From the NCBI GenBank assembly GCA_022702705.1, contig CM040429.1, positions 115,483,943-115,547,942 on the forward strand: DNA of 64,000 nucleotides, in the 5' to 3' direction. This DNA comes from Papilionanthe hookeriana x Papilionanthe teres (lineage: Eukaryota; Streptophyta; Magnoliopsida; Asparagales; Orchidaceae). Within the stretch, counting starts at the first letter, position 1, and each line of letters begins with the position of its first letter. Below, in pieces: positions 46,256-57,063 of this stretch. The position numbers and the translations under genes were made by a program. The notes beneath the pieces are model-generated. The model did no database searches, was not told where the DNA came from, and worked only from the letters and a program-made list of their open reading frames with translations.

Positions 46256-47056
46256 TTGTTGGATATGACTGAAAAAGATGAATCTTATGATCCATCAATT
46301 GAAAAACCTCCTAAACATGAGCTAAAAATACTTCCTGATCTTTTGATGTATGTTTTTCTAGGTGAATCATCAACCTTGCCTGTTATAATTTCCTCTCAAT
46401 TAACTGAAAAAGAAGAAGAGATTTTGTTTAAAATTTTCAAGAAGCACAAGAAAGCCTTTGGATGGACAATTGCTGATATTAAAGGAATCAGTCCTTCAAT
46501 TTGTATACACACAATTCTTATGGAAGATAATTGCAAAAAGCGGGCTGATCCCCAATGGAGATTAAATCCTATCATGAAAGACGTTGTAAAGAAAGAAATT
46601 TTAAAATGCTTGAATGCTGGAATTATCTACCCTATTTCAGATAGTGCATGGGTTATTCCTATTCACTTTGTGCCTAAGAAAGGAGGAGTAACTGTGACTG
46701 TTAATGAAAAGAATGAAATGATATCAATAAGACAAGTTACAGGGTGGTGAATATGCATTAATTATAGAAAATTAAACCTTGTCACAAGGAAAGATCATTT
46801 TCCACCCCCTTTTCTAGATCAAATGTTAGATAGACTGGATGGGCATAAATACTTTTGTTTTCTGGATGGATATACTAGTTACCACCAAATTCAAATTGGT
46901 CCTGAGGATCAAGAGAAAATGATGTTTACCAGTCATTATGGTACGTTTGCTTTTAGAAGAATGCCCTTTGGTTTATTTAATGCCCTTGCTACATTTCAGA
47001 GATGTATGATGACTATTTTTTGTGATTTGATTGAAAAATGGATTGAATATGGATGA
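46256..47056 (+). pseudogene. Reverse transcriptase (fingers/palm) of plus Athila
   Basis: Frame 46256-46750: KKAFGWTIADIKGISPSICI, RLNPIMKDVVKKEILKCLNA, SDSAWVIPIHFVPKKGG. A TGA at 46748 follows VTGW, probably an Arg codon (CGA) changed to stop. The frame goes on as ICINYRKLN, then 46823-47056 LDGYTSYHQIQIGPEDQEK and FAFRRMPFGLFNALATFQRC. A frame change just before 47056 puts the catalytic box NMDDF (about 47046-47060) in the next frame. Confidence 0.88.
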
Positions 47057-48026
47057 CTTTTCAATGTTTGGAATTTCGTTTAAATCATGTTTAGAACATC
47101 TATCTAAAGTTCTAAAACGCTGTGAAGAAACTAATTTGGTCCTTAATTGGGAAAAATGCCAATTTATTGTAGCAGGAGGAATTGTTTTGGGACATCGGAT
47201 TTCAGAAAAAGGTTTGGAGGTAGATCCTGCAAAAATTCAAGTTATATCTAATTTACCTTGCCCAACCAATGTAAGGGTAATTAGAAGTTTTTTAGGACAT
47301 GCTGTATTCTACAAGCATTACATCAAAGACTTTTCAAAGATTACAAAACCTTTATGTTGTTTACTGGAAAAGGATGCAATTTTTAATTTTAATGATGATT
47401 GCCGTAAAGCCTTTGAAACATTAAAAGAAAAATTAATCACTGCACCTGTAATAATTTCACCAAATTGGGAAAAACCCTTTAAATTAATAAGTGATATTAG
47501 TGATTATGGTATTGGTGTTGTTTTAGGTCAAAAATATGATAAAATTTTTAAAGTAATTTATTATGCCAGTAAAACTCTTAATGAAGCTCAAATTAATTAT
47601 ACCACTATTGAGAAAGAGTTATTAGCTATAGTATTTGCCTTTGATAAATTTCGATCATATTTAATTGGAACTAAATGTGTGGTGCATACTGATCATTCTG
47701 CTATTAAATACTTAATGAAGAAAAATGATGCAAAACCGAGACTGATAAGATGGATTCTTCTTTTGCAAGAATTTGATGTTGAGATAGTAGAAAGGAAGGG
47801 TTCTGATAATCAAATTGATGATCATTTGTCCAGGCTTGAAATTGAAAAATCTCTCTGTGATATTGAAGAAATTAATGAATATTTTCCTGATGAAAAACTG
47901 TTCACTGTTAAAGAATGGCGTGTTCCATGGTATGCAGACATAGTAAACTTTATTGTTAGTAATATTATGCCCTATGGTTTGACATACCAAGAAAAGAAGA
48001 AATTTTTGTTTGATGCTAAGACTTAG
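47031..48026 (+). pseudogene. RT thumb and RNase H of plus Athila
   Basis: 331 codons open: catalytic NMDDFSMFG near the start, CLEHLSKVLKRCEETNLVLN, SFLGHAVFYKHYIKDFSKI, then RNase H with SDISDYGIGVVLGQ, EKELLAIVFAFDKF, HTDHSAIKYLMKK, and the linker RKGSDNQIDDHLSRLE. Catalytic acids are kept. It stops at 48024 in a place where the minus copy reads on (YIWEDPHLFK). The longest open stretch in the window. Confidence 0.9.
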
Positions 48027-48355
48027 TTTTGGGATGACCCATTTTTATATAAACAAGGAAAGGATCTTATAATTCGAAGATGTGTACATTTGGAAGAGAC
48101 TTATGAAATTATTCAAAATGTCATGATTCTGATTATGGGGGACATTTTGGAAGTGATAAAACTGTATATAGAATATTTCAATCAGGATTTTATTGGCCGA
48201 CAAATTTTAAGGATGTAAATGTTTATATTAAAAATTGTGATAGATGTCAGTGGGTAGGCAATATTTCTACAAGAAATGAGATGCCCCTCAATTATATGTT
48301 GGAAGTTGAAATATTTGATGTTTGGGGACTAGATTTTATGGGACCATTTACACCA
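48027..48355 (+). pseudogene. Integrase pseudogene of plus Athila, first part
   Basis: With frame changes: linker FWDDPFLYKQGKDLIIRRC, a zinc-finger end NCDRCQWVGNISTRNEMP, then the start of the core LEVEIFDVWGLDFMGPF with the first catalytic Asp. The gene is cut at 48355 by LTR C and continues at 54681. Confidence 0.88.
48351..48355. repeat. Left target-site duplication of LTR C (CACCA)
   Basis: CACCA precedes TGTTGACCTCA and recurs at 54676-54680. Confidence 0.93.
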
Positions 48356-48359
48356 TGTT

Positions 48360-48380
48360 GACCTCAATTTTGGTGAGGTC
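48360..48380 (-). other. LTR-terminal hairpin (LTR C)
   Basis: Stem GACCTCA / TGAGGTC with a 7 nt loop, four bases from the LTR end. Confidence 0.75.
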
Positions 48381-49058
48381 TTTTGCTTCTCTCTTTAGTA
48401 CTTAGGATCTAGCCTTAGGCTTTTCCCTTGACTAATCTTAGAGGACTAGAAATGGAACCCACCATTTAGAAATTCAAACTACTTCTTAACTCTCTGCAAA
48501 CCCCACAAGCTTGATTGTAGACCCCTACTCACCTAGAGAGTTGAAATCAAATGTAGAGGTTTAAAGGATGAGTTTCATATAGGACTTTTTGGCCTTAGGA
48601 ATACCCTGGATGGTCTGGTCTTGGTGAGGGTTGACCTGCACTCACCACACTCTCACACACATTCTAAACCCTAAACCCACCAAAATACCCCAATACCCTC
48701 CAAATAACCTCCAAACACCCAAAATATCCTTTTTAACCAGAAAATCTAAAAATTCCAAAAATTCCCAGAAAATTTTAGAAAATCCCAAATATTCCCAATT
48801 TCATTTTGTTCAACTACACCATATGCCAATTTTGTCAATTTAACCCAATTTTGTCAAAATCCCCATTCCACCCGTTTTTGACGTGATCATCGACGAAGTT
48901 GTTCGAACGACCTCGAATGACGAAACGGATCGCGCCGTTGCATCCGGAATGTCGATTTTAGCCAGGTAGGATACCCATTTTGCTAGTGTTCCGTGCACGA
49001 GCAAATTGCACGGAAATCGATGCATGCAATTTAAAATTAAAAAAAAAGAATTTCTCCC

Positions 49059-49300
49059 CTATTTAAACCCACGCAAAGCTAACCCTAAGCAAAAAAAAAA
49101 ATCCTTTTCATTCAGCCCCTCCCATTCACAAAAGGAGCGCCGAAAACCCCCTCGCACGCGATTCTTCTCTCTTGCGAGCCCTAGCCGCCGCTCTCCCGAC
49201 CCCGCATTCTGTTTCTCAGCCTTTTATTTTGTTCTCAGCCTTCTTCTTCATCCTGCTGAGTCGAGCTTCTGAGGGCTTCGTATTTTGGGAGTTTGGGTGA
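49059..49300 (+). promoter_or_regulatory. Promoter-like TATA and GC/CT-rich leader
   Basis: CTATTTAAACCC at 49059-49070 is followed by GCTAACCCTAAGC, a poly(A) run and a CT-rich leader with GCGAGCCCTAGCCGCCG (49174-49190), as in plant housekeeping 5' UTRs and in some plant LTR leaders. A 10-codon ORF from an ATG at 49376 is short. It may be the promoter of the captured gene or the LTR's own promoter; the two cannot be separated here. Confidence 0.4.
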
Positions 49301-49809
49301 AGAGCGGTAGTCGTACGCTATTTGGACAAATAGATAACCAAAACTCTGATTTCAAGAGCTGTTCGAACTTGCAAAATGGCTTGGAGGGTTCATATGCAGG
49401 CAGCTTAAAGAAAGATCATTACCAGTGGAATGCTGCGTGGTTGTAGCCAGATTCACTGAGAAAGGGGTAAACTCTCAGCTTTTCTGGTTGATCTCTTTCT
49501 TGAATCACAAGCAAAGGTCAGCATTTATTTCATCCCTGATGTGTGTAAATTATTTCTGGATTTATGAAGATTTCTAGCTCTTCCTCACAGCTTTTATTCA
49601 AGTCTACTTGCATAAAAGCGCTTAAAACCTTTTATTGGAATCTCTTGCATCGATACCCTCTGGCTACAAACAATAAATAAAATGAGGTATACCATTGTTT
49701 GATTGAAACATTTGGAATTGATTTCATCGAGACTCCTTACCTGGGCGGCAAAGCATCAACTCAACAGATTTCAGTGTTGAGATCAGGCTCTTTATTTGTC
49801 TGGAATAAT

Positions 49810-49810
<1 letters not shown>

Positions 49811-49850
<40 letters not shown>
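49811..49850. repeat. CA dinucleotide microsatellite
   Basis: About twenty CA units followed by a short TA run, in an intron-like part of the captured block. Confidence 0.95.
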
Positions 49851-49855
<5 letters not shown>

Positions 49856-50591
49856 CAAATTCCTTAATACATTCATGCCATAAGCAATATCAGACTGCTA
49901 TTTATTTTTAATATTTGCTTATATTTATATTGCATGGTTTAATTTTTGATTTATGTTAGCTGTACCTTGTTGTCGTGCTCATGTAAGCTTGGAATTGTCC
50001 TCTCAAAGATAAGAAATACAGGTAATACTTAATATTATATCAATATCTTATGAATTGCTTGGACTGGAGCCACGTTTATTGAATTTTATGATTGAGTGTA
50101 AGCTAACTTGATTTAAATAAGTTTGTCAAGTAAAGTGTCATTGCTCATTGATTTTGATCCGAAATTGATAAAATTTTGGTTTGGTATTTACTTTTATTTG
50201 AGCCTTTCTGCCCTTCTTATACAGAACTTTGAATTACAAATTTGTACATGTATACATGACTTGCTCTGCTGTCACCCATTTCTTTGTCTTTCTTGCAAGG
50301 TAAATCCGAGCACTTCGACAGCCTTCCCTGCTTTTCCTAAGACCGTGTCGGAAGAGAAGAGGAGCTAAAGTGCGATCGAGTTTGCTCTCGCTTTGTCGAC
50401 CCCACGGCAATGTCGAGCAGTTCCTTTCAAATACAGGTCCATCATCGTTCCGATGCGGGCTTATGAAGTGTCGAATGGTTGGCACGAGACTTCAAATACA
50501 AGCAATGCACCAAAGCAATTTGGCCCAGTAGAAGTCGGGAGCAGCGACATGCAAGCTGCCAAGACTGTCGTTCGTCTTCTCAGCTGTTGGA

Positions 50592-50690
50592 GATGAATTT
50601 GCCATCGAAATCCCGGATACTGAGACTGACAATATCTCAAACACCTCTCAACTCATCCAATACGTCTCAACTCATCCACAAGCCAAATGA
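50592..50690 (+). pseudogene. Mitochondrial acyl carrier protein, C-terminal fragment
   Basis: The frame through 50592-50690 reads DEFAIEIPDTETDNISNTSQ, then LIQYVSTHPQAK and a stop. This is the end of plant mitochondrial ACP: helix III with EFxxEIPDxEADKI and the closing HPQAK. ACP carries the growing acyl chain on a phosphopantetheine Ser in mitochondrial fatty acid synthesis; the DSL serine motif lies upstream and is not present here. The upstream bases (50390-50590) do not read as ACP. So it is a captured exon end with the natural stop. EADKI has become ETDNI, a sign of decay. Confidence 0.7.
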
Positions 50691-50696
50691 AGTTGC

Positions 50697-50983
50697 TGTT
50701 ATTCCAATTTTGAGACTCACAGGCTGCTATCTCAAACACTTAAAGAAGTTGCAAGGCTGAAGCAGGCCTTGAGATCTGGGCAAGTTCCTGCAAAATTTCT
50801 GATTCCAGTAAGAGGTGAAAACGAAGTTGACAAAATGGAGACTGATATTGATGACGGGACAATTGACGCTTCGGTCAAAGAAGAGAACAACAATCTCACT
50901 ACTATTGATCAGGACTGGGTGTACCCTGACCGTGGCTGTGTAATTTGTGCAGCGATTTGTTCTTTGCTGTGCTATAAGGTTAG
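50697..50983 (+). pseudogene. Unidentified exon-like fragment next to ACP
   Basis: A second frame opens after the ACP stop: NFETHRLLSQTLKEVARLKQ, ALRSGQVPAKFLIPVRGENE, an acidic part (VDKMETDIDDGTIDASVKEE), then IDQDWVYPDRGCVICAAICS. It ends in CTATAAGGTTAGA, a plausible donor site. Helical, then acidic, like a nuclear protein exon. I do not recognise the gene. It may be a second captured gene or a chimeric transcript piece. Confidence 0.4.
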
Positions 50984-51959
50984 AAATTTTATTTATCCTT
51001 TCAACTCTAAAAGGTGTTTTAAGTTAGTAAAACTTGACTGTGCTGGCATTTTATTATAAGCAACAATTCTATTGAGCTAGTTTTACTTCTTGTGCCTAAA
51101 TTTACATACATGCCACTTAATTTTTATGTAACCATGAATCTGATATTTAAACTCCAATCTTTACATATATGTCACCTTTTCCTATGGTTATATGCATGCT
51201 TGGAAGTATGTATTTCAGTTTGAGGAGTTAAGATAATATATCCTTGATATGCTTTGGAAAATTTGGATGATGATATTAAGCCTTCGTTGTGCATGTTAGC
51301 ATACGGGTTGTATGAAATGGAAAGTGCATTTATGGAACGAGAATGGATAGTTCAACAATGCCGAAGAATGATTTAATTCTGCTTGATATTGTAGGGATAA
51401 ATATGTTTGATATACTTTATTTCTTGAAGATTAAGCAATCCCCGTATATTTGTATACTTGAAGACGATTTTGGAAGGAATATTTGCACATCATATAATTC
51501 CTTTGTGCTTACATGCTGATTTTTTTTAATGTCTTCATTTTTGTGTCATCTTATTCGCACACTTAAAATTATGTTGGTAAACTCTGTGATATGCGATGAA
51601 GAGTTTAGATGCCATGAATATGAAGTTTAGGGGGTATATGTGTAAATACCTGACGAATTGGATGGCTTGTATGTAGAAATTGGAGTTTGGATGTTAGTAT
51701 GTAGACACATAAGAGTTAGGTAGAGTGTAGGCCTGAATGGCATTAAGTGATTCAAATCTATTTGCACCTTCATAATTTCCGTCATATATTTGACATATTC
51801 GAGCTAAATGGATTAATTCTCATACGAATTTCTCTGTGCGCCTTTTGCGAGGTGAACTCGATCGCAGTCAGGACATTGGAGGATCGTAAAGCTTCGTCGA
51901 GGCGGACAAAACGGACAACATCATACTTCATCCGGGTGAGATCCTTCCAAGTTTTATTT

Positions 51960-54675
51960 CATATGAGTAAGGTGATAAAAAAAATTTCAAGTTCATTTGA
52001 GCTTAATTTGATGAAGCTATGAAATAAATAAGCTCTAAAGTGGCATAATTGTAATTAAGCGAATTTTAACCATGACTAAAATTTAGGCTAAACCAAAGGG
52101 AGGGATAAAATATTTGATCTTACATTCTTATTAGATGATTGAAACTAAGGTAGTTAAGGGGTAGAAACTCATTAATCACCTTGAACATTTAAAGAAGAAA
52201 CTTTAATTAATTAAATTACCTAAACTTTGGAAGATTAATTAAGGCTTGAATTACTAAGATTAGGGATGTAATATAGGAGAGTTTTAATTCTTTAAATTGA
52301 ATCCCTAATCAATGATTTAATTAAATATCATTAAGTTCTTATTAATTGATTAAGCTATAAAATGATTACTGAAACTAACGAAAGGAAGATAATCTAAAAA
52401 TTCAATAATTAAACTAAGACATAAAACATTAAAACCAATTTGAAGTAAGAAAATCAAATTAAAGGAAACTTAAAATATCAAAACTAATCTGAAATTGTTT
52501 AAAACTTAAATTAAAACAAATTCGAAACATTAATGTTAACTCGGAACAATTCATAATTGAAATATTTAAAATTAATTTAAAATGTCAAGACCATCTGAAA
52601 TAATAAAACTTAATTGAATTATACAACTTGAATACTATTCCAACTTAAAATGATTTAAAACACTTAAAAAAGATCGATTAAAACTTTATAATTAAATTAA
52701 ATCACTTTAAACCATTAACTCAAAACTTCGATTAACAATAGTTAAAATCTTTAATGAACCAATTTGCCCCTAAAGACTTTAATTATCATAACTCTTAAAT
52801 GAAGCATTAAATGAAATGTCACCTTACTCACAAGGATGATCAAACATCCAAACTCACTGAGCAAGAGTCAAATAAAACCAGAACATTAAAGTAACTTGGA
52901 TGAGTGATTCATCACCACAATGAAACTAACTGAACTTAAAATGATCCCTACAATGTTTAAGAAGATGTTCGTAATTCAGCTCCGAGCACTTCTCTAACTC
53001 GATGGGATGTTTTAAAAAGAACAGTGAGACTTCATCGTTCTTCGATGAAGAAAATCATCCTTAACAAAACACAAGAACCCGGACGTCATAGAGAATGACT
53101 CAAGAATAGGATTAGGATCTCTGTAGACAACTGTAACCTTTCCTTAGTCTTACCTGGTATTTGCTCCGACATGTGTTTCAAGTGCAGTAAAAAATGATGG
53201 GAATGCTTACTAGGTATGCGTTTAAGTTTATTGCAATTTATATTTAGCAATTTATTAAATGTCTTACTTTCCTGTACTTATAAATGCATGAAAATGATCG
53301 AACCCAACATGTTTAAACAACTCAAAATTTAATCACCAACAAAATAAAACTGCAATTATAACTAAACTTAAAACGTATCGTTGGATGATCAGGAATCTCT
53401 CGGATGATGTAACCCACGTGTCGCTAACGAGATTTCCCACTGCCTAAATGAAAGTGTGGAACTCATTCAACTGAGTTTAAGCAAATTCATTTGACTAAGT
53501 TGAATCCGATTGAAAATAATAGTGTCTGGATGACTTGAATCGTGGGATCTTAATCGGCTTCGCTTAATCAACTTTAAGATTTGTTTTAATTAAAATACTA
53601 AGCCAAATCAATTTTCAATTTTTTTCTAAACCAAAACACTTCCCTTATCCTTTGATTTATGACTTCTAAAACTAAACCTCGCAACAATAATGAGCTTGGA
53701 GCATAGTGGGCAAAGACGTGCCATCGTCGTCAAGAAACTTCATGGCTACTTCAAATAAACCTTTCTTGAATTAAATAACCAAGTCATAGGACTTCGAGGT
53801 AGTCACTTAAGGCAACATAAATCCTCAACTCTTCGTTAGGCATTTGCATGATCATGTCATGTAAATTAAACTCTAACCTGGTCTTGTGATTCCGAGTAGA
53901 TTGTTTGGTATGACATAAACACTCACATCTTCGAGGCTATTTGTATGATCATATTATACAAATATAAGTCCTAATGAACTAAAATTGACAAGATTGCAAT
54001 ATTAAATAAACTCCTAAATCGAAGCCAAACAATAGGATAGTTTGGGAAGTTGCCAAGATCCTTCTTGGATCCTCAGCTTCTCCTACTCCTCTTCCATTGG
54101 ACTCTTGAAAATAATCGTTCCAAATTCGATCCATTCCCTATCGAAATTTCCAAAATTCAACTTTCAAACCTTAAACTTTGAAATTTCGAGAGCAAAACCA
54201 CCGATCATAATCGAGAGTTTTCTTAAACGATTCCCGTCATTTAAGATGTAATTAACTATGGGGCTTACCCTTATAGTGAACTTTTAAGAACCTGCGTAAT
54301 ATAAACCCGCCTAATTCCTTTATATTAAGCGGTGTAACTTGTCGGCTTATAAAATTGGTTCGCAGAACAAACGGATGTCATTAAATCTCCTAGTTTATTT
54401 AACCGAGCCCCATTATCAAGCATGTGTGTCTATTCTTCGTGATAGTATACACGGTCAGTGATGCGTGCTCGTTTATATAAACTATTCTGGGATGTGAGAT
54501 CGGCTTCGATTTCATATCTTAAAATTTTCAAACTTAAAATTATTTTCAAAATCAAATGCTACTTTCTAAATTATATATATATATTTAAATTAAATTTAAA
54601 ATCTAAAATTCGCCGACAATTTCTATAGCGACCCCTTTTCAAAATACAACACACTAACCTAAAAATATGCCGACA
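51960..54675 (-). repeat. LTR C outer part matching LTR B start
   Basis: In reverse it follows B 4485-7290 block by block: the TTGTCGGCGAATTTTA block (54608-54623), the TGCTTGATAATGGGGCTCGG block (54402-54421) and the TTTCATTTAGGCAGTGGGAAA block (53437-53456). Confidence 0.88.
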
Positions 54676-54680
54676 CACCA
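54676..54680. repeat. Right target-site duplication of LTR C (CACCA)
   Basis: Identical to 48351-48355; the integrase reading picks up directly afterwards. Confidence 0.93.
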
Positions 54681-55470
54681 TCTTTCGTAAATGTTTATAT
54701 TTTGATAAGAATAGATCGTGTTTCCAAATGGATTGAAGTTATCATTTACACTCGACGTGATGCTTCAAAGTGTTGCAAAGTTTTTAGAAAAGAATATATT
54801 TTACGTATTTGGAATACCAAGAAAGTAATCATAATCGATGGAAGCCATTTTAGAAATGTGATTATTGAGAAGCTAGTAAAGAAATATCATATTAATCATC
54901 GCATTGCTACTACTTATCATCCACAGACAAGTAGTTTGGTTGAATTATCCAATCATGAAATTAAAAGTATATTAGAAATAATTGTTGATCCAAATAGAAA
55001 GGATTGGTCAATAAAATTGGATTATGCTTTGTGGGCCTATAAGACTGCTTACAGAACACCTATATGAATGTCCCCATATAAGCTGATTTTTCGAAAAGCT
55101 TGACATAACTTGAGCATAAAGCATATTGGGCTATCAAAGGTTCAATTATAATTTGAAAGATGCTGCTGAAAAGAGATTATTGCAATTGAATGAGCTTGAA
55201 GAATTAAGGAATGAATCTTATGAAAATGCTAAGATTTATAAGGAAAAGATGAAGTTATGGCATGATCGAAGATTCTTACTAAAAATCTTGTACTGAGACA
55301 AAAGTTTTATCGTATAATGCTAGATCGAGAATATTTTCCTGAAAACTTAAGTCGAGTGGATGGTCTATTTATCGTGATAAAAGTTTATTCATATTGAACC
55401 GTAGATATTCGAGATCCTAAGATCTAAAAATATTTAAAGTTAACTGACGTACGACTTAAACCATATTTTT
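54681..55470 (+). pseudogene. Integrase pseudogene of plus Athila, second part
   Basis: Frame 54702-55067: IRIDRVSKWIEVIIYTRRDA, then KKVIIIDGSHFRN (second catalytic Asp kept, one Gly lost), ATTYHPQTSSLVELSNHEIK with the catalytic Glu, and LDYALWAYKTAYRTPI. After the stop the C-terminal domain goes on in other frames (FPENLSRVDGLFIV, then IRDPKI and VRLKPYFS near 55405-55470). Joins 48355 across LTR C. Confidence 0.88.
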
Positions 55471-55763
55471 CTCGTCAATAAATCTTAATATGATAATAAG
55501 TCGATGTTGGGTCACTCGAATGAGTTCGGTATGTCGAAGTAAAGACGTTAAACAATGTCACTTGTGGAGGCAACCCATAAATATCGTTGTGCTTTGCTTA
55601 ATGTTTTTTTCATGTGCTTTGTTTGCTTTGTTTAGTTTGTTTTTATGTTTTTAGTAGTAGTAATTTGGAGTTTTTAAACTATAGTAGAGTTTATTCGACT
55701 TTAATCGATGATTTAGAGAAGTCGAATGAAAATTTGGACACTTAGCAGACCTGTGTTAAATTG

Positions 55764-55930
55764 AGCACTGGCGGCTAAGCGCCTTCTGGTTGGCTCTTAG
55801 GCACCGCAGTTATAAAAATGTGAAAAATGAGGTTCTAGAAACCTAGATCGTGGGGGAGTGGTTTTGGAAGTTATTTTGGAGTTTTAAAACGTCTTGGGGC
55901 AGTTTTAGCACTTCCCAAGTCTATAAAAAG
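55764..55930 (+). promoter_or_regulatory. GC-rich cluster plus TATA box after pol, plus Athila
   Basis: ACTGGCGGCTAAGCGCC and GGCTCTTAGGCACCGCAG (55764-55809), then CTATAAAAAGGACTC (55921-55935), a good TATA box. The cluster repeats the LTR wording at 42029-42046 almost exactly (ACTGGCGGCTAAGCGCC). A purine-rich leader and the small ORF at 56007 follow. Equivalent to 33160-33318 of the minus element. Confidence 0.6.
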
Positions 55931-56006
55931 GACTCGATTTAAGAGAAACACTTGCCCCAAGTCCTATTTTCATTTCGAGTCTTAAGAAGAGAGTTTTGAG
56001 TGCATC

Positions 56007-56405
56007 ATGTCTTCCCGGGAGAATGAGATTAAGAAGAAGCAAGATTCGACAAGATTAAGTTTGTTAGTGATGATGCATTAAAGAGTTATTCAATGGATAT
56101 CTCGCTGTTAGTATTCAAGGGATTGCTGAAATAATTGCAAAAATTGAAGCCCGAGTGACTTCAATGGAAGGAAAAATACATGAAAGTAACCTACATTTGG
56201 GGCACATGGGATGACAACTCAAGATGCAATTCAGTCATTTAAGGTACGTGGAAGAAGCGGATAAGGCGATGTTTCTGAAGAACAAATGGATTGAAAAAGA
56301 TGATTTAAGGATGAACAATTATCACTCGTTTTATCATATTTATATTCCATAAGGGTCAAATGAGAATCATAATGGTTCAGGATATAATCCGCCTAATGGA
56401 GAATG
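56007..56405 (+). pseudogene. Small coiled-coil ORF of plus Athila, broken
   Basis: ATG at 56007 begins MSSRENEIKKKQDSTRLSLL and stops early. Later frames give LHLGHMG and YVEEADKAMFLKNKWIEKDD. Same place and charged character as 32869-33081 in the minus element; function unknown. Confidence 0.45.
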
Positions 56406-56810
56406 AAATTAAGAGTGCTTTGTCCTTATTTATTTAGTGTTCTTATGTGTTATGTTTAGTGTTCATGTGTGTTATGTTTGGTGTGTTTAGTGTTTATATT
56501 TAAGTATTAACTAAGCCTGATGATGTAATGGTTACATTCTAGAGATGTATACTTATAAGTTTGAGATTAAAGTCTCTTATATTTAGAGAATTTCATCCAT
56601 TATGTGTGGATAGAAATTTCAGATTTGTATTAAGTGCTATGTTTGTTTTAATATAAGTTTGTGTTTGTGTGAAATTATTGTGGAATCAATGGATATTAAA
56701 TTTTGATTTGGAATATTGGAAGATTTATGTTTGGAGAAATATTTATTCTGGAGTAATTAAGGGTGATTAACAAAGTGATTTAGTGCATATACCATAATTG
56801 TGAAAATCTG

Positions 56811-56950
56811 GGTACTGGCGGCTAAGTGACAGAGTGCCTGCGCTTATGCACCAGATTTAGCGCCTAAGCACCGAAGGGATCGTTCTTAGGCACCAGTTCA
56901 TGAAAATTGGTTCCCAGCAATTGAAAACCCAAATATTGTCATTTTTAAAC
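56811..56950 (+). promoter_or_regulatory. GC-rich cluster plus AT box before third ORF, plus Athila
   Basis: ACTGGCGGCTAAGTGACAG, GCGCTTATGCACCAG, TAGCGCCTAAGCACCG and TTCTTAGGCACCAG (56811-56896), followed by ATTTTTAAACAACCCC (56941-56956). Equivalent to 32246-32322 in the minus element, including the AAAC.CCCC wording. Confidence 0.55.
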
Positions 56951-57063
56951 AACCCCATCGTCTTCAACCTTCGGTTTATCGCGAAGGAGGTGCCTAGGGC
57001 ATCATATTGTGGATCATTTAAAAGCCGATCTCAACAAAAATTATTAGATCTGGATTCCTTGAG

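Larger units (their letters stand above)
48872..51959 (+). mobile_element. Non-LTR cargo inside LTR C with faint inverted ends
   Basis: This block has no match in A or B. Its ends look alike in inverted orientation: CCGTTTTTGACGTGATCATC then GACGAAG at 48872-48898, and on the other strand CCGTTTTGTCCGCCTCGACG at 51914-51895, followed on both sides by CGA, a CTC.AATG motif and a GATCG motif. The interior is gene-like on the plus strand: TATTTAAACCC box, CT-rich GC-rich leader, splice-like sites and coding fragments. This suits a Pack-MULE-like or other gene-capturing element, or a captured promoter/exon set. No transposase seen. The exact target duplication is not clear because LTR sequence is missing at the junction. 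Confidence 0.45.
48356..54675 (-). mobile_element. Giant solo LTR C, 6,320 bp, reversed, in integrase gene
   Basis: Begins TGTTGACCTCA and ends TATGCCGACA, the exact reverse-complement termini of LTR B, with a perfect CACCA duplication in integrase DNA. 51960-54675 matches the reverse of B 4485-7290, and 48356-48871 matches the reverse of B's last 800 or so bases. The middle (48872-51959) is unrelated to A and B and replaces about 3.6 kb of them. It is a solo LTR and younger than the Athila it splits. Similarity to B at the ends looks closer than that between A and E. Confidence 0.92.

Noticed and set aside
49006..49272. 88-codon ORF in the promoter-like part of the LTR C cargo
   Set aside because: Low-complexity Lys/Ser/Pro text from a CT-rich leader; no match to any transit peptide or protein I know.
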